A stretch of DNA of 64,000 nt from Svornostia abyssi (GTDB lineage: Bacteria > Actinomycetota > Thermoleophilia > Solirubrobacterales > Solirubrobacteraceae): positions 2,418,001 through 2,482,000 of the forward strand of contig CP088295.1 of the NCBI GenBank assembly GCA_024666565.1, written 5' to 3'. The notes below the pieces were generated by a model. It had not been told where the DNA came from and made no database searches. It saw only the letters and a program-made list of their open reading frames with translations. Position 1 is the stretch's first letter; every line of letters begins with the position of its first letter. Below, piece after piece: positions 10,265-18,693 of this stretch. Made by a program: the position numbers and the translations under genes.

Positions 10265-10860
10265 TGAAGGAGTTCGACCAGCTGGACGAGAAGCTCGTCG
10301 ACTGGATCGGACGCCAGCGCATGTACTTCGTCGGCACCGCCCCGAGCGGTGACGACGGCCTGGTCAACATCTCGCCGAAGGGCTGGATGGACAGCTTCCG
10401 GGTCCTCGGTCCCCGCCAGGTCGCGTACCTTGATGTGTTCGGCAGCGGGGTCGAGACGATCGCGCACCTCAAGCAGAACGGTCGGATCGTGGTCATGCTG
10501 TGCGCCTTCGAGGGCGGGCCGCGGATCCTGCGGCTGCACGGCCACGGCGACGTCCTCGAGCACGGCACCCCGGCGTTCGACCGGCTCATCGGCGCGTTCC
10601 CGGTCGGGGCGACGCAGGGCGGCGAGCGGTCGATCCGCTCGATCATCCGCGTGGACGTCGAGCGGATCGCCGACTCGTGCGGCTACGGCGTGCCGCGCAT
10701 GGACTACGTCGGCGAGCGCGACCAGTACGAGCGCGGCACGGCCGTGAAGGAACGCAAGCAGGGCGCCGAGGAACTGCTCGAGTTCCGGCGCAAGCGCGCC
10801 GCGGTGAGCCTCGACGGCCTGCCCGCGCTCACGCAGCCCGACGTGTCGTCGCGCGCGTGA
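10264..10860 (+). CDS. Pyridoxamine 5'-phosphate oxidase-like FMN-binding protein
   Basis: 198 aa. Split-barrel flavin-binding fold of the PNPOx-like superfamily; the start MYFVGTAPSGDDGLVNISPKGWMDSFRVLGPRQVAYLD matches the group of short PNPOx-related proteins that keep the FMN-binding barrel but not the full PdxH dimer signature. Role unknown; the position immediately after glyA, itself PLP-dependent, is suggestive but not proof of a vitamin B6 link. ATGA overlap with glyA implies cotranscription. Its 3' end overlaps by 32 bases, tail to tail, with the glycosyltransferase on the other strand. Confidence 0.8.
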   Translation: MKEFDQLDEKLVDWIGRQRMYFVGTAPSGDDGLVNISPKGWMDSFRVLGPRQVAYLDVFGSGVETIAHLKQNGRIVVMLCAFEGGPRILRLHGHGDVLEHGTPAFDRLIGAFPVGATQGGERSIRSIIRVDVERIADSCGYGVPRMDYVGERDQYERGTAVKERKQGAEELLEFRRKRAAVSLDGLPALTQPDVSSRA

Positions 10861-11860
10861 GCACCGCCGCGATCCGCGCGGCCTGACGCTCGGATCCATG
10901 CTCCAGCGCCGCCGCCCGCGCAGCCGGGTTCGGGCACGGCAGCGCGAGCGCCGCGTGCAGCCCACGCTCGATGTCGTCGGTGCTCTCGGGGTCGACGAGC
11001 ACGCCGGCGCCGGCCGGGACGAACTCCGGCGGGCCGCCGATCCGCGTGGCGAGGACCGGGCGCGCCATCGCCATCCCCTCGAGGGTCACCTGTCCGAACG
11101 GCTCGAGGACGGACGGCTGGGCCACGACGTCCGCGGCCGCGAGCCATGCGGGGACCTCGTCGTGGGCGACCCGGCCCGTGACCCGCACGCCCGGACGGGT
11201 CGCGACCACGTCGCGCAGCGGCCCGTCGCCGACGAAGGCGAGCTGTCCGCGGCCGAGCCGGCCGAAGGCGTCCGCGAGCCGCAGGACGTTCTTGCGCTCG
11301 GCCAGCGTGCCCGCGCAGACGACGAACGGGCCTTCGCCTGTCCACCCGACGCTCGCTCGGGCGTCCTGCGCGTCACGCGGGGCGAACACGGCGAGGTCGA
11401 CCCCGCAGTCGATGACCGTCGTCTTCTCGCGGGCCTGCGGGACGGCCGCGGCCAGCCGCGCGGCGAGATGGTCGGAGACCGCGATCACGGCGCTCGCCCG
11501 CGAGACCGTCGCCCGGGTCGCGGCCCGCAGCGCTGCGTGGCGCTCGGCGTTCGCCACGTCCGTCCCGTGCGCGGTCAGGACGAGCGGCGCGCCGCCCGCT
11601 GCAGCGGCGATGGCGGCCGCCGTCCCGGCCGGGACGAGGAAGTGCGCGTAGACGACGTCGGGGCCGAACCGCCGGGCGGTCATCACCGCGCGCCGCAGGA
11701 GCCGGGCGTGCTTCATGGGCGAGCCACCACGGTGGTCGATGACCGCGTGCCGCAGCTCATGGCCCTGGGCGGCGAGCTCGCGCTCGACGAGGGCCACGAA
11801 CGCCCCGAGATCCGGGTCGGTGGCCGACGGGTACATCTGCGACACGAGCAGGATTCGCAC
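10829..11860 (-). CDS. GT4-family glycosyltransferase
   Basis: 343 aa, GT-B fold retaining glycosyltransferase. The N-terminal acceptor domain has MRILLVSQMYPSATDPDLGAF; the C-terminal nucleotide-sugar domain carries the family EPFGQVTLEGMAMARPVLATRIGGPPEFV block with the E-x7-E pattern, preceded by GTLAERKNVLRL. Sugar donor and acceptor cannot be told. It is divergent from the WecA-like gene at 11938, so both may serve a surface glycan. GTG 11860 is preceded eight bases upstream by TACGCT. Confidence 0.88.
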   Translation of the reverse strand: MRILLVSQMYPSATDPDLGAFVALVERELAAQGHELRHAVIDHRGGSPMKHARLLRRAVMTARRFGPDVVYAHFLVPAGTAAAIAAAAGGAPLVLTAHGTDVANAERHAALRAATRATVSRASAVIAVSDHLAARLAAAVPQAREKTTVIDCGVDLAVFAPRDAQDARASVGWTGEGPFVVCAGTLAERKNVLRLADAFGRLGRGQLAFVGDGPLRDVVATRPGVRVTGRVAHDEVPAWLAAADVVAQPSVLEPFGQVTLEGMAMARPVLATRIGGPPEFVPAGAGVLVDPESTDDIERGLHAALALPCPNPAARAAALEHGSERQAARIAAVLTRATTRRAA

Positions 11861-11937
11861 GGCCGGGGAGCGTAGTCGAGCCCCGGCACGGAGGGCCCGG
11901 AGGCGTGTCGCCCACCCGCGGTGGGAGAATCCCCCGC

Positions 11938-13109
11938 ATGCGCCCCGACGCCCTCGACGCGCTCGCCGGTCTGCTCGTCGCTGCTGGTGTCACCGCAGCG
12001 CTGACACCCGTGAGCGCGATGTTCGCCCGCCGGGTGGGTGCCGTCGACGCTCCGCGCGAGCGCGGCCTGGGCCCCGGGGGCACGCCGCTGCTCGGCGGGC
12101 TGGCCATCTACGCGGGCGTCGTCGTCGGCATGCTGCTCATGCTCGACGTCGACGCCGAGTACGTCGGCGTCCTGCTGGGCGCGACCGTCATCACCCTGGT
12201 CGGCGCGCTCGATGACCGCTTCGACCTGCTCCCGGGCGTCAAGCTCGCCGGGCAGATCCTCGCCGCGGTCATCCCGGTCCACTACGGCGTCGTCGTCGAC
12301 AACGTGACGGTCCCGTTCCTCGGCCCCGTCGACTTCGGCTGGCTCGGCGCGCCGCTCACCGTGCTCGGGATGGTCGCGGTCATGAACATCGTCAACTTCT
12401 CCGACGGGGTGGATGGCCTGGCGGCCGGCGTCGCGATGATCAGCGCGGCGGCGTTCGCCGTGATCGCGTTCGATCTCGGTCGCCACGAGGCCGGGGTGCT
12501 CTCCGCGGTGGTGGCGGGCGCGGCCCTCGGGTTCCTCGTGTTCAACTTCCCACCGGCCTCGTCGTACATGGGCGACTGCGGGGCGAACCTGCTCGGCCTG
12601 CTGCTCGCGTGCATCGCCGTGCTCGGCGCGGTGAAGACGAACGCCGTCCTCGCGCTCATCCTCCCGCTGCTGGTGCTCGCCGTGCCGTTCCTCGACACGA
12701 CCTTCGTCGTGCTCAAACGGCTGAAGTACCACCGCCCCGTCTACGAGGCCGACCGCGAGCACTTCCACCACCGGCTCGACCGGATCGGGTTCTCCCCCGG
12801 CGCACCGCGCTCTACCTCTACGCGTGGATGGTCAGCATGGCCGCGCTGGCGATCGCGCTGCGCTTCGTCCCGTACAGCGACGACGGCGGCGAGCTGCACG
12901 TCGGCTGGACCATCGTCATGGGCGGCCTCATCGTGCTCGCCCTGATCTGGTCGTTCTACCTCGTCTACGTGCTGGAGATCGTGAAGTTCCGGCGCCTGCG
13001 CGCCTGGCAGCTCCGGCGGTCCGATCCGGGCACCGCGGAGCACGAGATCGACGCCGCGGTGCTACGCGACCTCGAGACGGGGGAGTTCGAGGCGGTGCGG
13101 CGCAGCTGA
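11938..13109 (+). CDS. WecA/MraY-type undecaprenyl-phosphate sugar-1-phosphate transferase (frameshifted)
   Basis: About 390 aa after correction. Polytopic enzyme that loads a sugar-1-phosphate from a UDP-sugar onto undecaprenyl phosphate, starting a cell-surface glycan. Diagnostic motifs: GALDDRFDL (paired aspartates), VNFSDGVDGLAAG, YMGDCGANLLG and the HFHHRL histidine cluster typical of the WecA/TagO branch. About eleven hydrophobic segments. The frame breaks in the C run 12794-12798, just after DRIGFSP; adding one base restores RRTALYLYAWMVSMAALAIALRF, whose last TM and cytoplasmic tail (to LETGEFEAVRRS) complete the protein. ATG 11938 is preferred over GTG 11905 because a GGGAG lies about ten bases upstream. 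Confidence 0.85.
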
Positions 13110-13748
13110 CTACGCGGCGCCGTACACGGAGCGCACCCAGATCTCCGCGAGCACGTCGGCGTGCTCGGGCGTGATCTCCTCGCCGCGGATGCGCCAGGTG
13201 TAGAACGCGCGCTCCGTCATGGCCACCAGCGCCCGTGCGGTCGCCTCCATCGGCGTGATGGGGGATGCCTCGCCTGCGGCTTCGAGCTCGGTCATCCGGG
13301 CGACGGCGGCCGTGACGAGGCTGTTCAGGATCGCCTGGTAGACCTCGGCGATCGTCTCGTCGACGGCGGAGACCTCCACGACGGCCTGGAGCAGCGCGCC
13401 GTGCTGCTCGTAGATCACGTGCACGCTGCGCATGGCCGCGACGAGCATGTCCCGGCCGCCACCGCCCTCGCCCGTGGTGTTCAGCCAGGTGCTCTGCTCG
13501 TAGATCTCGCGACCCACCTCCTCGAGCAGGCGCATGAGGACCTCGCGCTTGTCCTTGAAGTAGAAGTAGAACGCGGTCCGGGAGATGCCGGCCGTGGTCG
13601 CGATGCGCTCGATCGACAGCTCCGACCAGCGCACGCCGTCCTGCAGCAGCGTGTCGACGGCCCGCAGGACGTCCTGCTCGACCTGGGCGCGCTTGGCGCT
13701 CGTCGGTTCGGTGCGGCGGGTCAGATCGGTCGGGAGGCGGAGATCCAT
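13110..13748 (-). CDS. TetR/AcrR family transcriptional regulator
   Basis: 212 aa. The N-terminal HTH reads IERIATTAGISRTAFYFYFKDKREVLMRLLEEVG, the classic TetR recognition region, followed by an all-helical ligand and dimerisation domain. Start set at MDLRLPTDL (ATG 13748); the open frame extends upstream into the cupin promoter but with no family similarity. It is divergent from the cupin gene with 52 bases between starts, and that gap holds an inverted repeat (13776-13790), so autoregulation together with control of the cupin operon is the natural reading. Ends tail to tail against the WecA gene with no intergenic base. Confidence 0.88.
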   Translation of the reverse strand: MDLRLPTDLTRRTEPTSAKRAQVEQDVLRAVDTLLQDGVRWSELSIERIATTAGISRTAFYFYFKDKREVLMRLLEEVGREIYEQSTWLNTTGEGGGGRDMLVAAMRSVHVIYEQHGALLQAVVEVSAVDETIAEVYQAILNSLVTAAVARMTELEAAGEASPITPMEATARALVAMTERAFYTWRIRGEEITPEHADVLAEIWVRSVYGAA

Positions 13749-13758
13749 GATGCCGCGC

Positions 13759-13772
13759 GAAGGGTAGCGACA
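13759..13772 (-). promoter_or_regulatory. Promoter-like 14-mer upstream of tetR
   Basis: On the minus strand reads TGTCGCTACCCTTC, identical to bases 62175-62188 in front of the M20 peptidase. The embedded TACCCT fits the TAnnnT pattern of a -10 element and lies twelve bases before the tetR ATG. Confidence 0.45.
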
Positions 13773-13775
13773 TCG

Positions 13776-13790
13776 TGTCTCAGCGATACA
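13776..13790. promoter_or_regulatory. Candidate TetR operator
   Basis: TGTCTC-AGC-GATACA, an imperfect inverted repeat (five of six arm positions pair) in the 52-base gap between divergent tetR and cupin genes. Its right arm overlaps the cupin -10-like TACATT (13787-13792), a position where a bound repressor would block that promoter. Inferred from location and symmetry only. Confidence 0.4.
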
Positions 13791-13800
13791 TTGGGCGGCC

Positions 13801-14178
13801 ATGCGCGTTAGCAACCTCGATGACGTCGAACCCTTCATCACCCTCGACGGCTCGGAGATTCGTGAGCTCGCGGGGCGCGTGTCGCTGCCGGCGGTCAACC
13901 AATCGCTGGCCGAGGCGACGGTCCCGCCGGGCGGGGCGACGACCGAGCACTATCACCGTGTCACGGAGGAGCTGTACTACTTCACCGCGGGACGGGGCAG
14001 GCTGCGGATCGATGGCCAGGAGCGCGACGTGAAGCCCGGGGACTGCGTGGTCATCAGCCCCGGCGCGGTGCACAAGCTGTGGAACACCGGAGACGCGCCG
14101 CTGCGGCTGCTGTGCTGCTGTGCGCCTGCGTACACCCACGAGGACACGGTGCTCACCGAGGAGGAAGGCGCGGGGTGA
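13801..14178 (+). CDS. Cupin-domain protein
   Basis: 125 aa single-domain cupin. Motif 1 HYHRVTEELYYFTAGRG supplies H, H and E metal ligands, and motif 2 PGDCVVISPGAVHKLWN supplies the last His, so a metal-binding (Fe, Mn or Zn) small dioxygenase, isomerase or sensor is likely; the substrate cannot be read. ATG is preceded by TACATT at eight bases and the gene is divergent from a TetR regulator that probably controls it. It is translationally coupled (GTGA overlap) to the secreted glycosidase-like gene. Confidence 0.82.
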   Translation: MRVSNLDDVEPFITLDGSEIRELAGRVSLPAVNQSLAEATVPPGGATTEHYHRVTEELYYFTAGRGRLRIDGQERDVKPGDCVVISPGAVHKLWNTGDAPLRLLCCCAPAYTHEDTVLTEEEGAG

Positions 14179-15080
14179 CGCGCGTCGTCGTCCTCGCGCT
14201 CGCGGTGCTCGCTGTCGCCGCGGGTACAGCTCCGGCTGCGCACGCCCGCGCGGCGATCGGCATCGGCGACCAGAAGGCGTCGATGTTCGACGACCCGCGC
14301 TTCCGGACGCTCGGCATCCGCTACGCGCGGCTCGCGGTCGCGTGGGACGCGATGTCGCACGCCTGGCAGCGTGACGAGATCGACGCATGGATGAACGGCG
14401 CGCGCCGTGCGCGGGTCCAGCCGCTCGTCACGTTCGGCCACTCCCGCACCGAACGGCGGTCGCTGCCGACCCCGTCGCGCTTCAAGTACGAGGTGCGCCG
14501 GTTCCGCGAGCGCTACCCGTGGGTCGACACCTATGCGACCTGGAACGAGGCCAACCACTGCGGCGAGCCGACCTGCAACCGCCCCGCGCTCGTCGCGGCC
14601 TACTACAAGGCGCTGCGCCGGGAATGCCAGGGCTGCACGGTGCTCGCGGCCGAACTTCTCGACATGCCGAACATGGTGGCGTGGACGAAGCGGTTCCGGA
14701 AGGCCGCACAGCGCGAGCCCGAGGTGTGGGGGCTGCACAACTACGTCGACACGAACCGCTTCAAGACGACGAGCACGCGCGCGCTGCTGCGCGCGGTGCG
14801 CGGGGACGTGTGGCTCACCGAGGTCGGCGGCCTGGTGCGGCGCACGAACCCGACCCGCGTCCCCCTGGATGAGTCGCCGTCGCATGCGGTGCGGGCGCTG
14901 AACTGGCTGTTTCGCGAGATCCTCCCGATCAGCCCGCGCCTGTCGCGCGTCTACATCTACCAGTGGCGGGCCGGGGGGCCGGGAGAGAGCTGGGACTCGG
15001 CGCTGTTCACGCCCGGCGGCCGGCCGCGCGGGGCCTATCAGGTCGTCAAGCGCCAGATCCTTGCCCGGCGGCGGGCATGA
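14175..15080 (+). CDS. Secreted glycoside hydrolase-like protein
   Basis: 301 aa. A signal peptide (VLALAVLAVAAGTAPAAHARA) precedes a single TIM-barrel-like domain. The ATWNEANHCGEPT motif gives a candidate acid/base Glu in the clan A WNE context and WLTEVGG a candidate nucleophile Glu; cysteines at HCGEPTC probably pair outside the cell. Same plan as the product of 924-1952. Substrate unknown; such proteins are often annotated as GH39/GH5-like. GTG 14175 overlaps the cupin stop; the next gene overlaps this stop by four bases (ATGA), so 13801-16281 is probably one operon. Confidence 0.65.
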   Translation: MTRVVVLALAVLAVAAGTAPAAHARAAIGIGDQKASMFDDPRFRTLGIRYARLAVAWDAMSHAWQRDEIDAWMNGARRARVQPLVTFGHSRTERRSLPTPSRFKYEVRRFRERYPWVDTYATWNEANHCGEPTCNRPALVAAYYKALRRECQGCTVLAAELLDMPNMVAWTKRFRKAAQREPEVWGLHNYVDTNRFKTTSTRALLRAVRGDVWLTEVGGLVRRTNPTRVPLDESPSHAVRALNWLFREILPISPRLSRVYIYQWRAGGPGESWDSALFTPGGRPRGAYQVVKRQILARRRA

Positions 15081-15589
15081 AGCTCGCGATCATCTCCGAC
15101 ACGCATCTCGTGGCGGGGCTCGCGGTCGGGGAGGGGCGGCGCGGCCTGCCCGCCGGGACGCTCGATCGGCTCCGTGGCGCCGATGCGATCCTGCACGCCG
15201 GTGACCTCATGCGCGAGCCGGTGCTCGACGATCTGCTCGCCCTCGGTCCGCCCGTCCACGCCGTGCACGGCAACGCCGACGACGACGCGGTCCGCGCGCG
15301 GCTGCCCGCCCAGCTCGAGCTGGAGCTCGACGGCGTCACCGTGGTGATGACCCACAACGGCGGGCCGGCCCAGGGCCGTCTGGAGCGGATGCGCAAGAAG
15401 TTCCCGGCCGCGGACGCCGTGATCTTCGGCCACTCCCACGTGCCGCTGCACGAGACGTCGGAAGACGGCGCCTTTCAGATCTTCAACCCGGGCAGCGCCG
15501 CCGACCGCCGCCGGATGCCGAACCACACGATGGGCGAGGCGCTGGTGCGCGACGGCGCGATCGCGTTCGCGCTCGTGGACCTGGACTGA
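15077..15589 (+). CDS. YfcE/MJ0936-type metallophosphoesterase
   Basis: 170 aa. Calcineurin-like phosphoesterase of the small YfcE family, cleaving phosphodiesters in vitro with Mn or Ni. All metal motifs are visible in order: ISDTHL, HAGDL, VHGNADDD, MTHNGG and GHSHVP. The physiological substrate is not evident from context. ATG 15077 overlaps the preceding stop. Confidence 0.85.
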   Translation: MKLAIISDTHLVAGLAVGEGRRGLPAGTLDRLRGADAILHAGDLMREPVLDDLLALGPPVHAVHGNADDDAVRARLPAQLELELDGVTVVMTHNGGPAQGRLERMRKKFPAADAVIFGHSHVPLHETSEDGAFQIFNPGSAADRRRMPNHTMGEALVRDGAIAFALVDLD

Positions 15590-15594
15590 CGGCC

Positions 15595-16281
15595 GTGGCC
15601 TGGCACGATCGCGCCCCTGACAGCTTCACCGCCACGTTGTGGGACGGCATCGGCGACGTGTGGGCGGAGATCCGCGCGCACCCGTTCCTGACGGGGCTGA
15701 AGGACGGGACCCTCGACCACCGCGCGTTCGTGTTCTACGTCATCCAGGATGCGCACTACCTGCGTGAGTACGCGCGGGCGCTGGCCGTGTGCGGCGCACG
15801 GGCGAACGACGTGGCGGGGATCCGGATGTTCTGCGAGCACGCAGCAGGCGCGATCGCGGTCGAACGGGAGCTGCACGAGTCGTTCTTCGCGGACTTCGGC
15901 CTGTCCGAAGCCGACGTGGCGGCCACCCCGATGGCGCCGACGAACGTCGCGTACACGAGCTACCTGCTGTCGGCGGCGTACGGCGGGTCCTACGCCGAGG
16001 CGGTCGGCGCGGTGCTCCCGTGCTACTGGATCTACGCGGAGGTCGGGCGCGAGCTGCTGGCGGCCGGCTCCCCGGACTCCCGCTACCAGCGCTGGATCGA
16101 CACGTACGGCGGCGAGGAGTTCGCCGAGGTGGTGTCCCAGGTCCTCGACGCGGCCGACGCGGTGGGGCCGTCCCTGTCGGAGGCCGACCGGGCCGCGGCG
16201 GCGCACCGCTTCACCACGACGAGCCGGTACGAGTGGATGTTCTGGGAGATGGGCCTGCGCCGGGAGACGTGGCCGGTCTGA
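15595..16281 (+). CDS. tenA: TenA-family thiaminase II / aminopyrimidine aminohydrolase
   Basis: 228 aa, family length. TenA hydrolyses aminomethylpyrimidines to salvage the HMP part of degraded thiamine. The catalytic cysteine is in VLPCYWIYAEVGREL (TenA_C type), with conserved DAHYLREYARAL and the C-terminal FTTTSRYEWMFWEMGL. GTG start five bases after the phosphoesterase. No other thiamine gene is in the window and no TPP riboswitch is visible upstream, so this looks like a stand-alone salvage gene. Confidence 0.88.
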   Translation: MAWHDRAPDSFTATLWDGIGDVWAEIRAHPFLTGLKDGTLDHRAFVFYVIQDAHYLREYARALAVCGARANDVAGIRMFCEHAAGAIAVERELHESFFADFGLSEADVAATPMAPTNVAYTSYLLSAAYGGSYAEAVGAVLPCYWIYAEVGRELLAAGSPDSRYQRWIDTYGGEEFAEVVSQVLDAADAVGPSLSEADRAAAAHRFTTTSRYEWMFWEMGLRRETWPV

Positions 16282-16307
16282 CCCCCGGGTCGACGTCCGT
16301 CACAACA

Positions 16308-16322
16308 ATCACCCCGGGTGAT
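16308..16322. promoter_or_regulatory. Palindrome ATCACCCCGGGTGAT
   Basis: Odd-length palindrome (seven-base arms around a central C). Its core TCACCCCGGGTGA (16309-16321) is identical to bases 31516-31528 upstream of ureA and resembles the repeats upstream of urtA. It overlaps the GTG at 16318, arguing that the LuxR-type regulator starts further downstream. It is flanked by a wider pair, TCACAAC and GTTGTGA, in the same region. Candidate operator. Confidence 0.5.
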
Positions 16323-18693
16323 TCGCCACGGCGTTGGTTGTGAAGGGCGCCGAACGCAGGAAGAATCCTCGGTTCGCTTGTTCCCGCAGACGAAGTTCCA
16401 CCGGCCGCCCGTGCGCGCCGAGCATGTCGAGCGCTCCCTGCTGCTCGACGCCATCGCCCGCAGCGCCGCGCGGGTGGTGGTCGTCAGCGCGCCCGCGGGA
16501 TTCGGCAAGTCGACGCTGCTGGCGCAGTGGGCGGGGCGTGCTCCCGACGGTGACCGCGTGGCGTGGGTCTCGGTGGACTGCGACGACGAGGGCGCGCGCC
16601 TGTGGCTGGCGGTCCTGACGGCGCTGCAGCCGATCGTCGGTGACGCGCTCGCGCCGGCGCTCGACGCCGCGGAGGCGCCGGACGCCGACCTGCGCGCGGG
16701 CGTGCTCATCACGCTGCTCGACGCGCTGGCCGAGACCGAGGCCCCGATCACGCTGGTGCTCGACGATCTGCACCTCGCGCTCGATGACCCGGGCACGCGC
16801 GAGAGCGTCGACTGGTTCCTCGCGCGGCTCCCGCGCGCGCACAGCGTCATGATCGCGACGCGCCGCGATCCCGGCCTGGACGCCCTCGGCCGGATGCGCG
16901 GCCACGGCGAGGCGCTCGACGTGCGCGCGGACGATCTGCGGTTCGACCCGGACGAGACGGGCCGGTTCCTGCGCGACGCGCTGGGACTGGCGATCGAGCC
17001 CGACGAGGTCGCCGCACTGGAGCGCCGCACCGAAGGATGGCCCGCCGCGCTGTACCTCGCGGCGCTGCGGCTGCGGCTGGGCGACGCGCCGGAGGACGTC
17101 GTCGAGCAGCTGCGGGCGTCTGACGAGGACCTGATCGGCGATCTGACCGATGAGGTCCTGCGCAGCTCGCCCGAGCACGAGCGCCGCTTCATCCTCGAGA
17201 CCTCGGTGCTCGATCGCTTCAACGCCGACCTCTGCGTGCGGCTGCTGGGCGACGTGCCGGCCACGCGCGAGGCGTTTACCAGCCTGACCCGCTCGTCGCT
17301 GCTGCTCAGCCCCCTGGACCGGTCCCGGACCTGGTTTCGCTGCCACCACCTGCTGCGCGACGTGCTGCGCAACCGCCTGCAGGCGACCGACCCCCAGCGC
17401 GCGCGGGAGCTGCATGTCCGCGCGGGCGGGTGGTTCGAGACGGAGGGCGGCGAGGGTGAGCTCGTCGAGGCGATGCACCACTACCTCGCCGCGCGCGACT
17501 GGGATCTCGCGGCCGAGCTGCTGACGTGTCACAGCATCCGCTTCGTGCAGTCCGGGGCGCTCGGCGGGCGGGCGCGTGAGTGGCTCGCCCAGTTCCCCGC
17601 CGAGGTCGTCGGCGCCGATGCGCGGCTGTGCTACGTCAGCGCGCTGCTCGCGGCGCTGGATGGAGACCGGGAGCGCCGGGACGGCTGGCTGGCGACGGGG
17701 GAGGCCGCGGGCTGGACCGGCCCGATGCCCGACGGCACGGCGTCGTACGAGCTGGCGGCCCAGTGCCTGGAGGCGATGATCTGCTTCGACGACCTCGGGG
17801 GTGCGGTCGCCGCCGCGCGGCAGGCGCTCGCCGTGCTCCCACGCGGCGCGCCCGTGCGCGCCGCCGTCGAGGCGCTCACGTCCTGGCACCTGCACCTGCT
17901 GGGCGACGACGCGGACGCCGAGCGGCTCGCACACCAGGCGCTCGCCGAGCAGGTGCACCTGCCGTCGGCGGGCCTGCCGCTCGTCTCCTACCTGCCGCGT
18001 GCCGTGCTCGGCCTCGCGGCGCTGCGCCGCGGCGATCTGCCCGAGGCGCGCGCGATGGTCGGGACCGCGGTGGCGGAGCGCGACGGCGGACCGCTGCGCG
18101 CGTCGCCGCACACGCTGCCCGTGACCTACGCCCGCGCGCGGCTGCTGACGATGGCCGACCGTCCCGCCGAAGCGGTGCTCGCCTGCCGGGCGGGAGTGGA
18201 CCTCGCGCGCGGTTGGCGCGATTCTTCCCTGATGGTCCCGCCCGTCCTCCTCGAGCTGGCCCGGGCGCACGCCGCGCTCGACGAGTCGGACGCCGCCCGT
18301 GCCGCGGCGGATGAGGCGCACGAACGGCTCGTCGGGGCCCGTGACGCCGGCGCGCTGCCCGGCGCTGTCGGCGCCGTGGTCCGCAGTGATCCGCGCGCCC
18401 GCGGCCGGCGTACCCCCGTGACCGCTGCCGAACCGGCGCGCTCGTCGCATCCCGACGAGCTCAGCGTGCGCGAGCTCGAGGTGCTCGCCGCGCTCGCCGG
18501 ACAGGGCAGCCTCCGTCAGGTCGCCGACGATCTCTTCATCAGCCGCAACACCATCAAGACCCACACGCGGGCGCTCTACGCCAAGCTCGGCGTCGCATCC
18601 CGGGAGGAGGCCGTGCAGCGCGGCCGCGACCTCGGGCTGCTGACCGGCGCTGACGCCGACGCCCCGCTCATTGCCAGGGAGGACCCCCGATGA
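16318..18693 (+). CDS. MalT-type (STAND ATPase) LuxR-family transcriptional activator
   Basis: Up to 791 aa. N-terminal NTPase domain with Walker A SAPAGFGKSTLL (Lys about residue 64) and Walker B LVLDDLH, a winged-helix region, a long TPR-like helical sensor (about residues 400-690) and a C-terminal LuxR HTH (LSVRELEVLAALAGQGSLRQVADDLFISRNTIKTHTRALYAKLGV). Such proteins bind ATP and an inducer, oligomerise and activate promoters. Start uncertain: GTG 16318 lies inside a palindrome, and TTG 16378 gives MFPQTKFHRPPV, close to the usual family N-terminus. Its stop overlaps the next start by four bases; it heads the signalling cluster to 25086. Confidence 0.85.
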   Translation: MIRHGVGCEGRRTQEESSVRLFPQTKFHRPPVRAEHVERSLLLDAIARSAARVVVVSAPAGFGKSTLLAQWAGRAPDGDRVAWVSVDCDDEGARLWLAVLTALQPIVGDALAPALDAAEAPDADLRAGVLITLLDALAETEAPITLVLDDLHLALDDPGTRESVDWFLARLPRAHSVMIATRRDPGLDALGRMRGHGEALDVRADDLRFDPDETGRFLRDALGLAIEPDEVAALERRTEGWPAALYLAALRLRLGDAPEDVVEQLRASDEDLIGDLTDEVLRSSPEHERRFILETSVLDRFNADLCVRLLGDVPATREAFTSLTRSSLLLSPLDRSRTWFRCHHLLRDVLRNRLQATDPQRARELHVRAGGWFETEGGEGELVEAMHHYLAARDWDLAAELLTCHSIRFVQSGALGGRAREWLAQFPAEVVGADARLCYVSALLAALDGDRERRDGWLATGEAAGWTGPMPDGTASYELAAQCLEAMICFDDLGGAVAAARQALAVLPRGAPVRAAVEALTSWHLHLLGDDADAERLAHQALAEQVHLPSAGLPLVSYLPRAVLGLAALRRGDLPEARAMVGTAVAERDGGPLRASPHTLPVTYARARLLTMADRPAEAVLACRAGVDLARGWRDSSLMVPPVLLELARAHAALDESDAARAAADEAHERLVGARDAGALPGAVGAVVRSDPRARGRRTPVTAAEPARSSHPDELSVRELEVLAALAGQGSLRQVADDLFISRNTIKTHTRALYAKLGVASREEAVQRGRDLGLLTGADADAPLIAREDPR

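Noticed and set aside
15590..15594. TPP riboswitch before tenA
   Set aside because: The gene follows the phosphoesterase after five bases, so no leader exists; no thi-box is visible in the preceding coding sequence.
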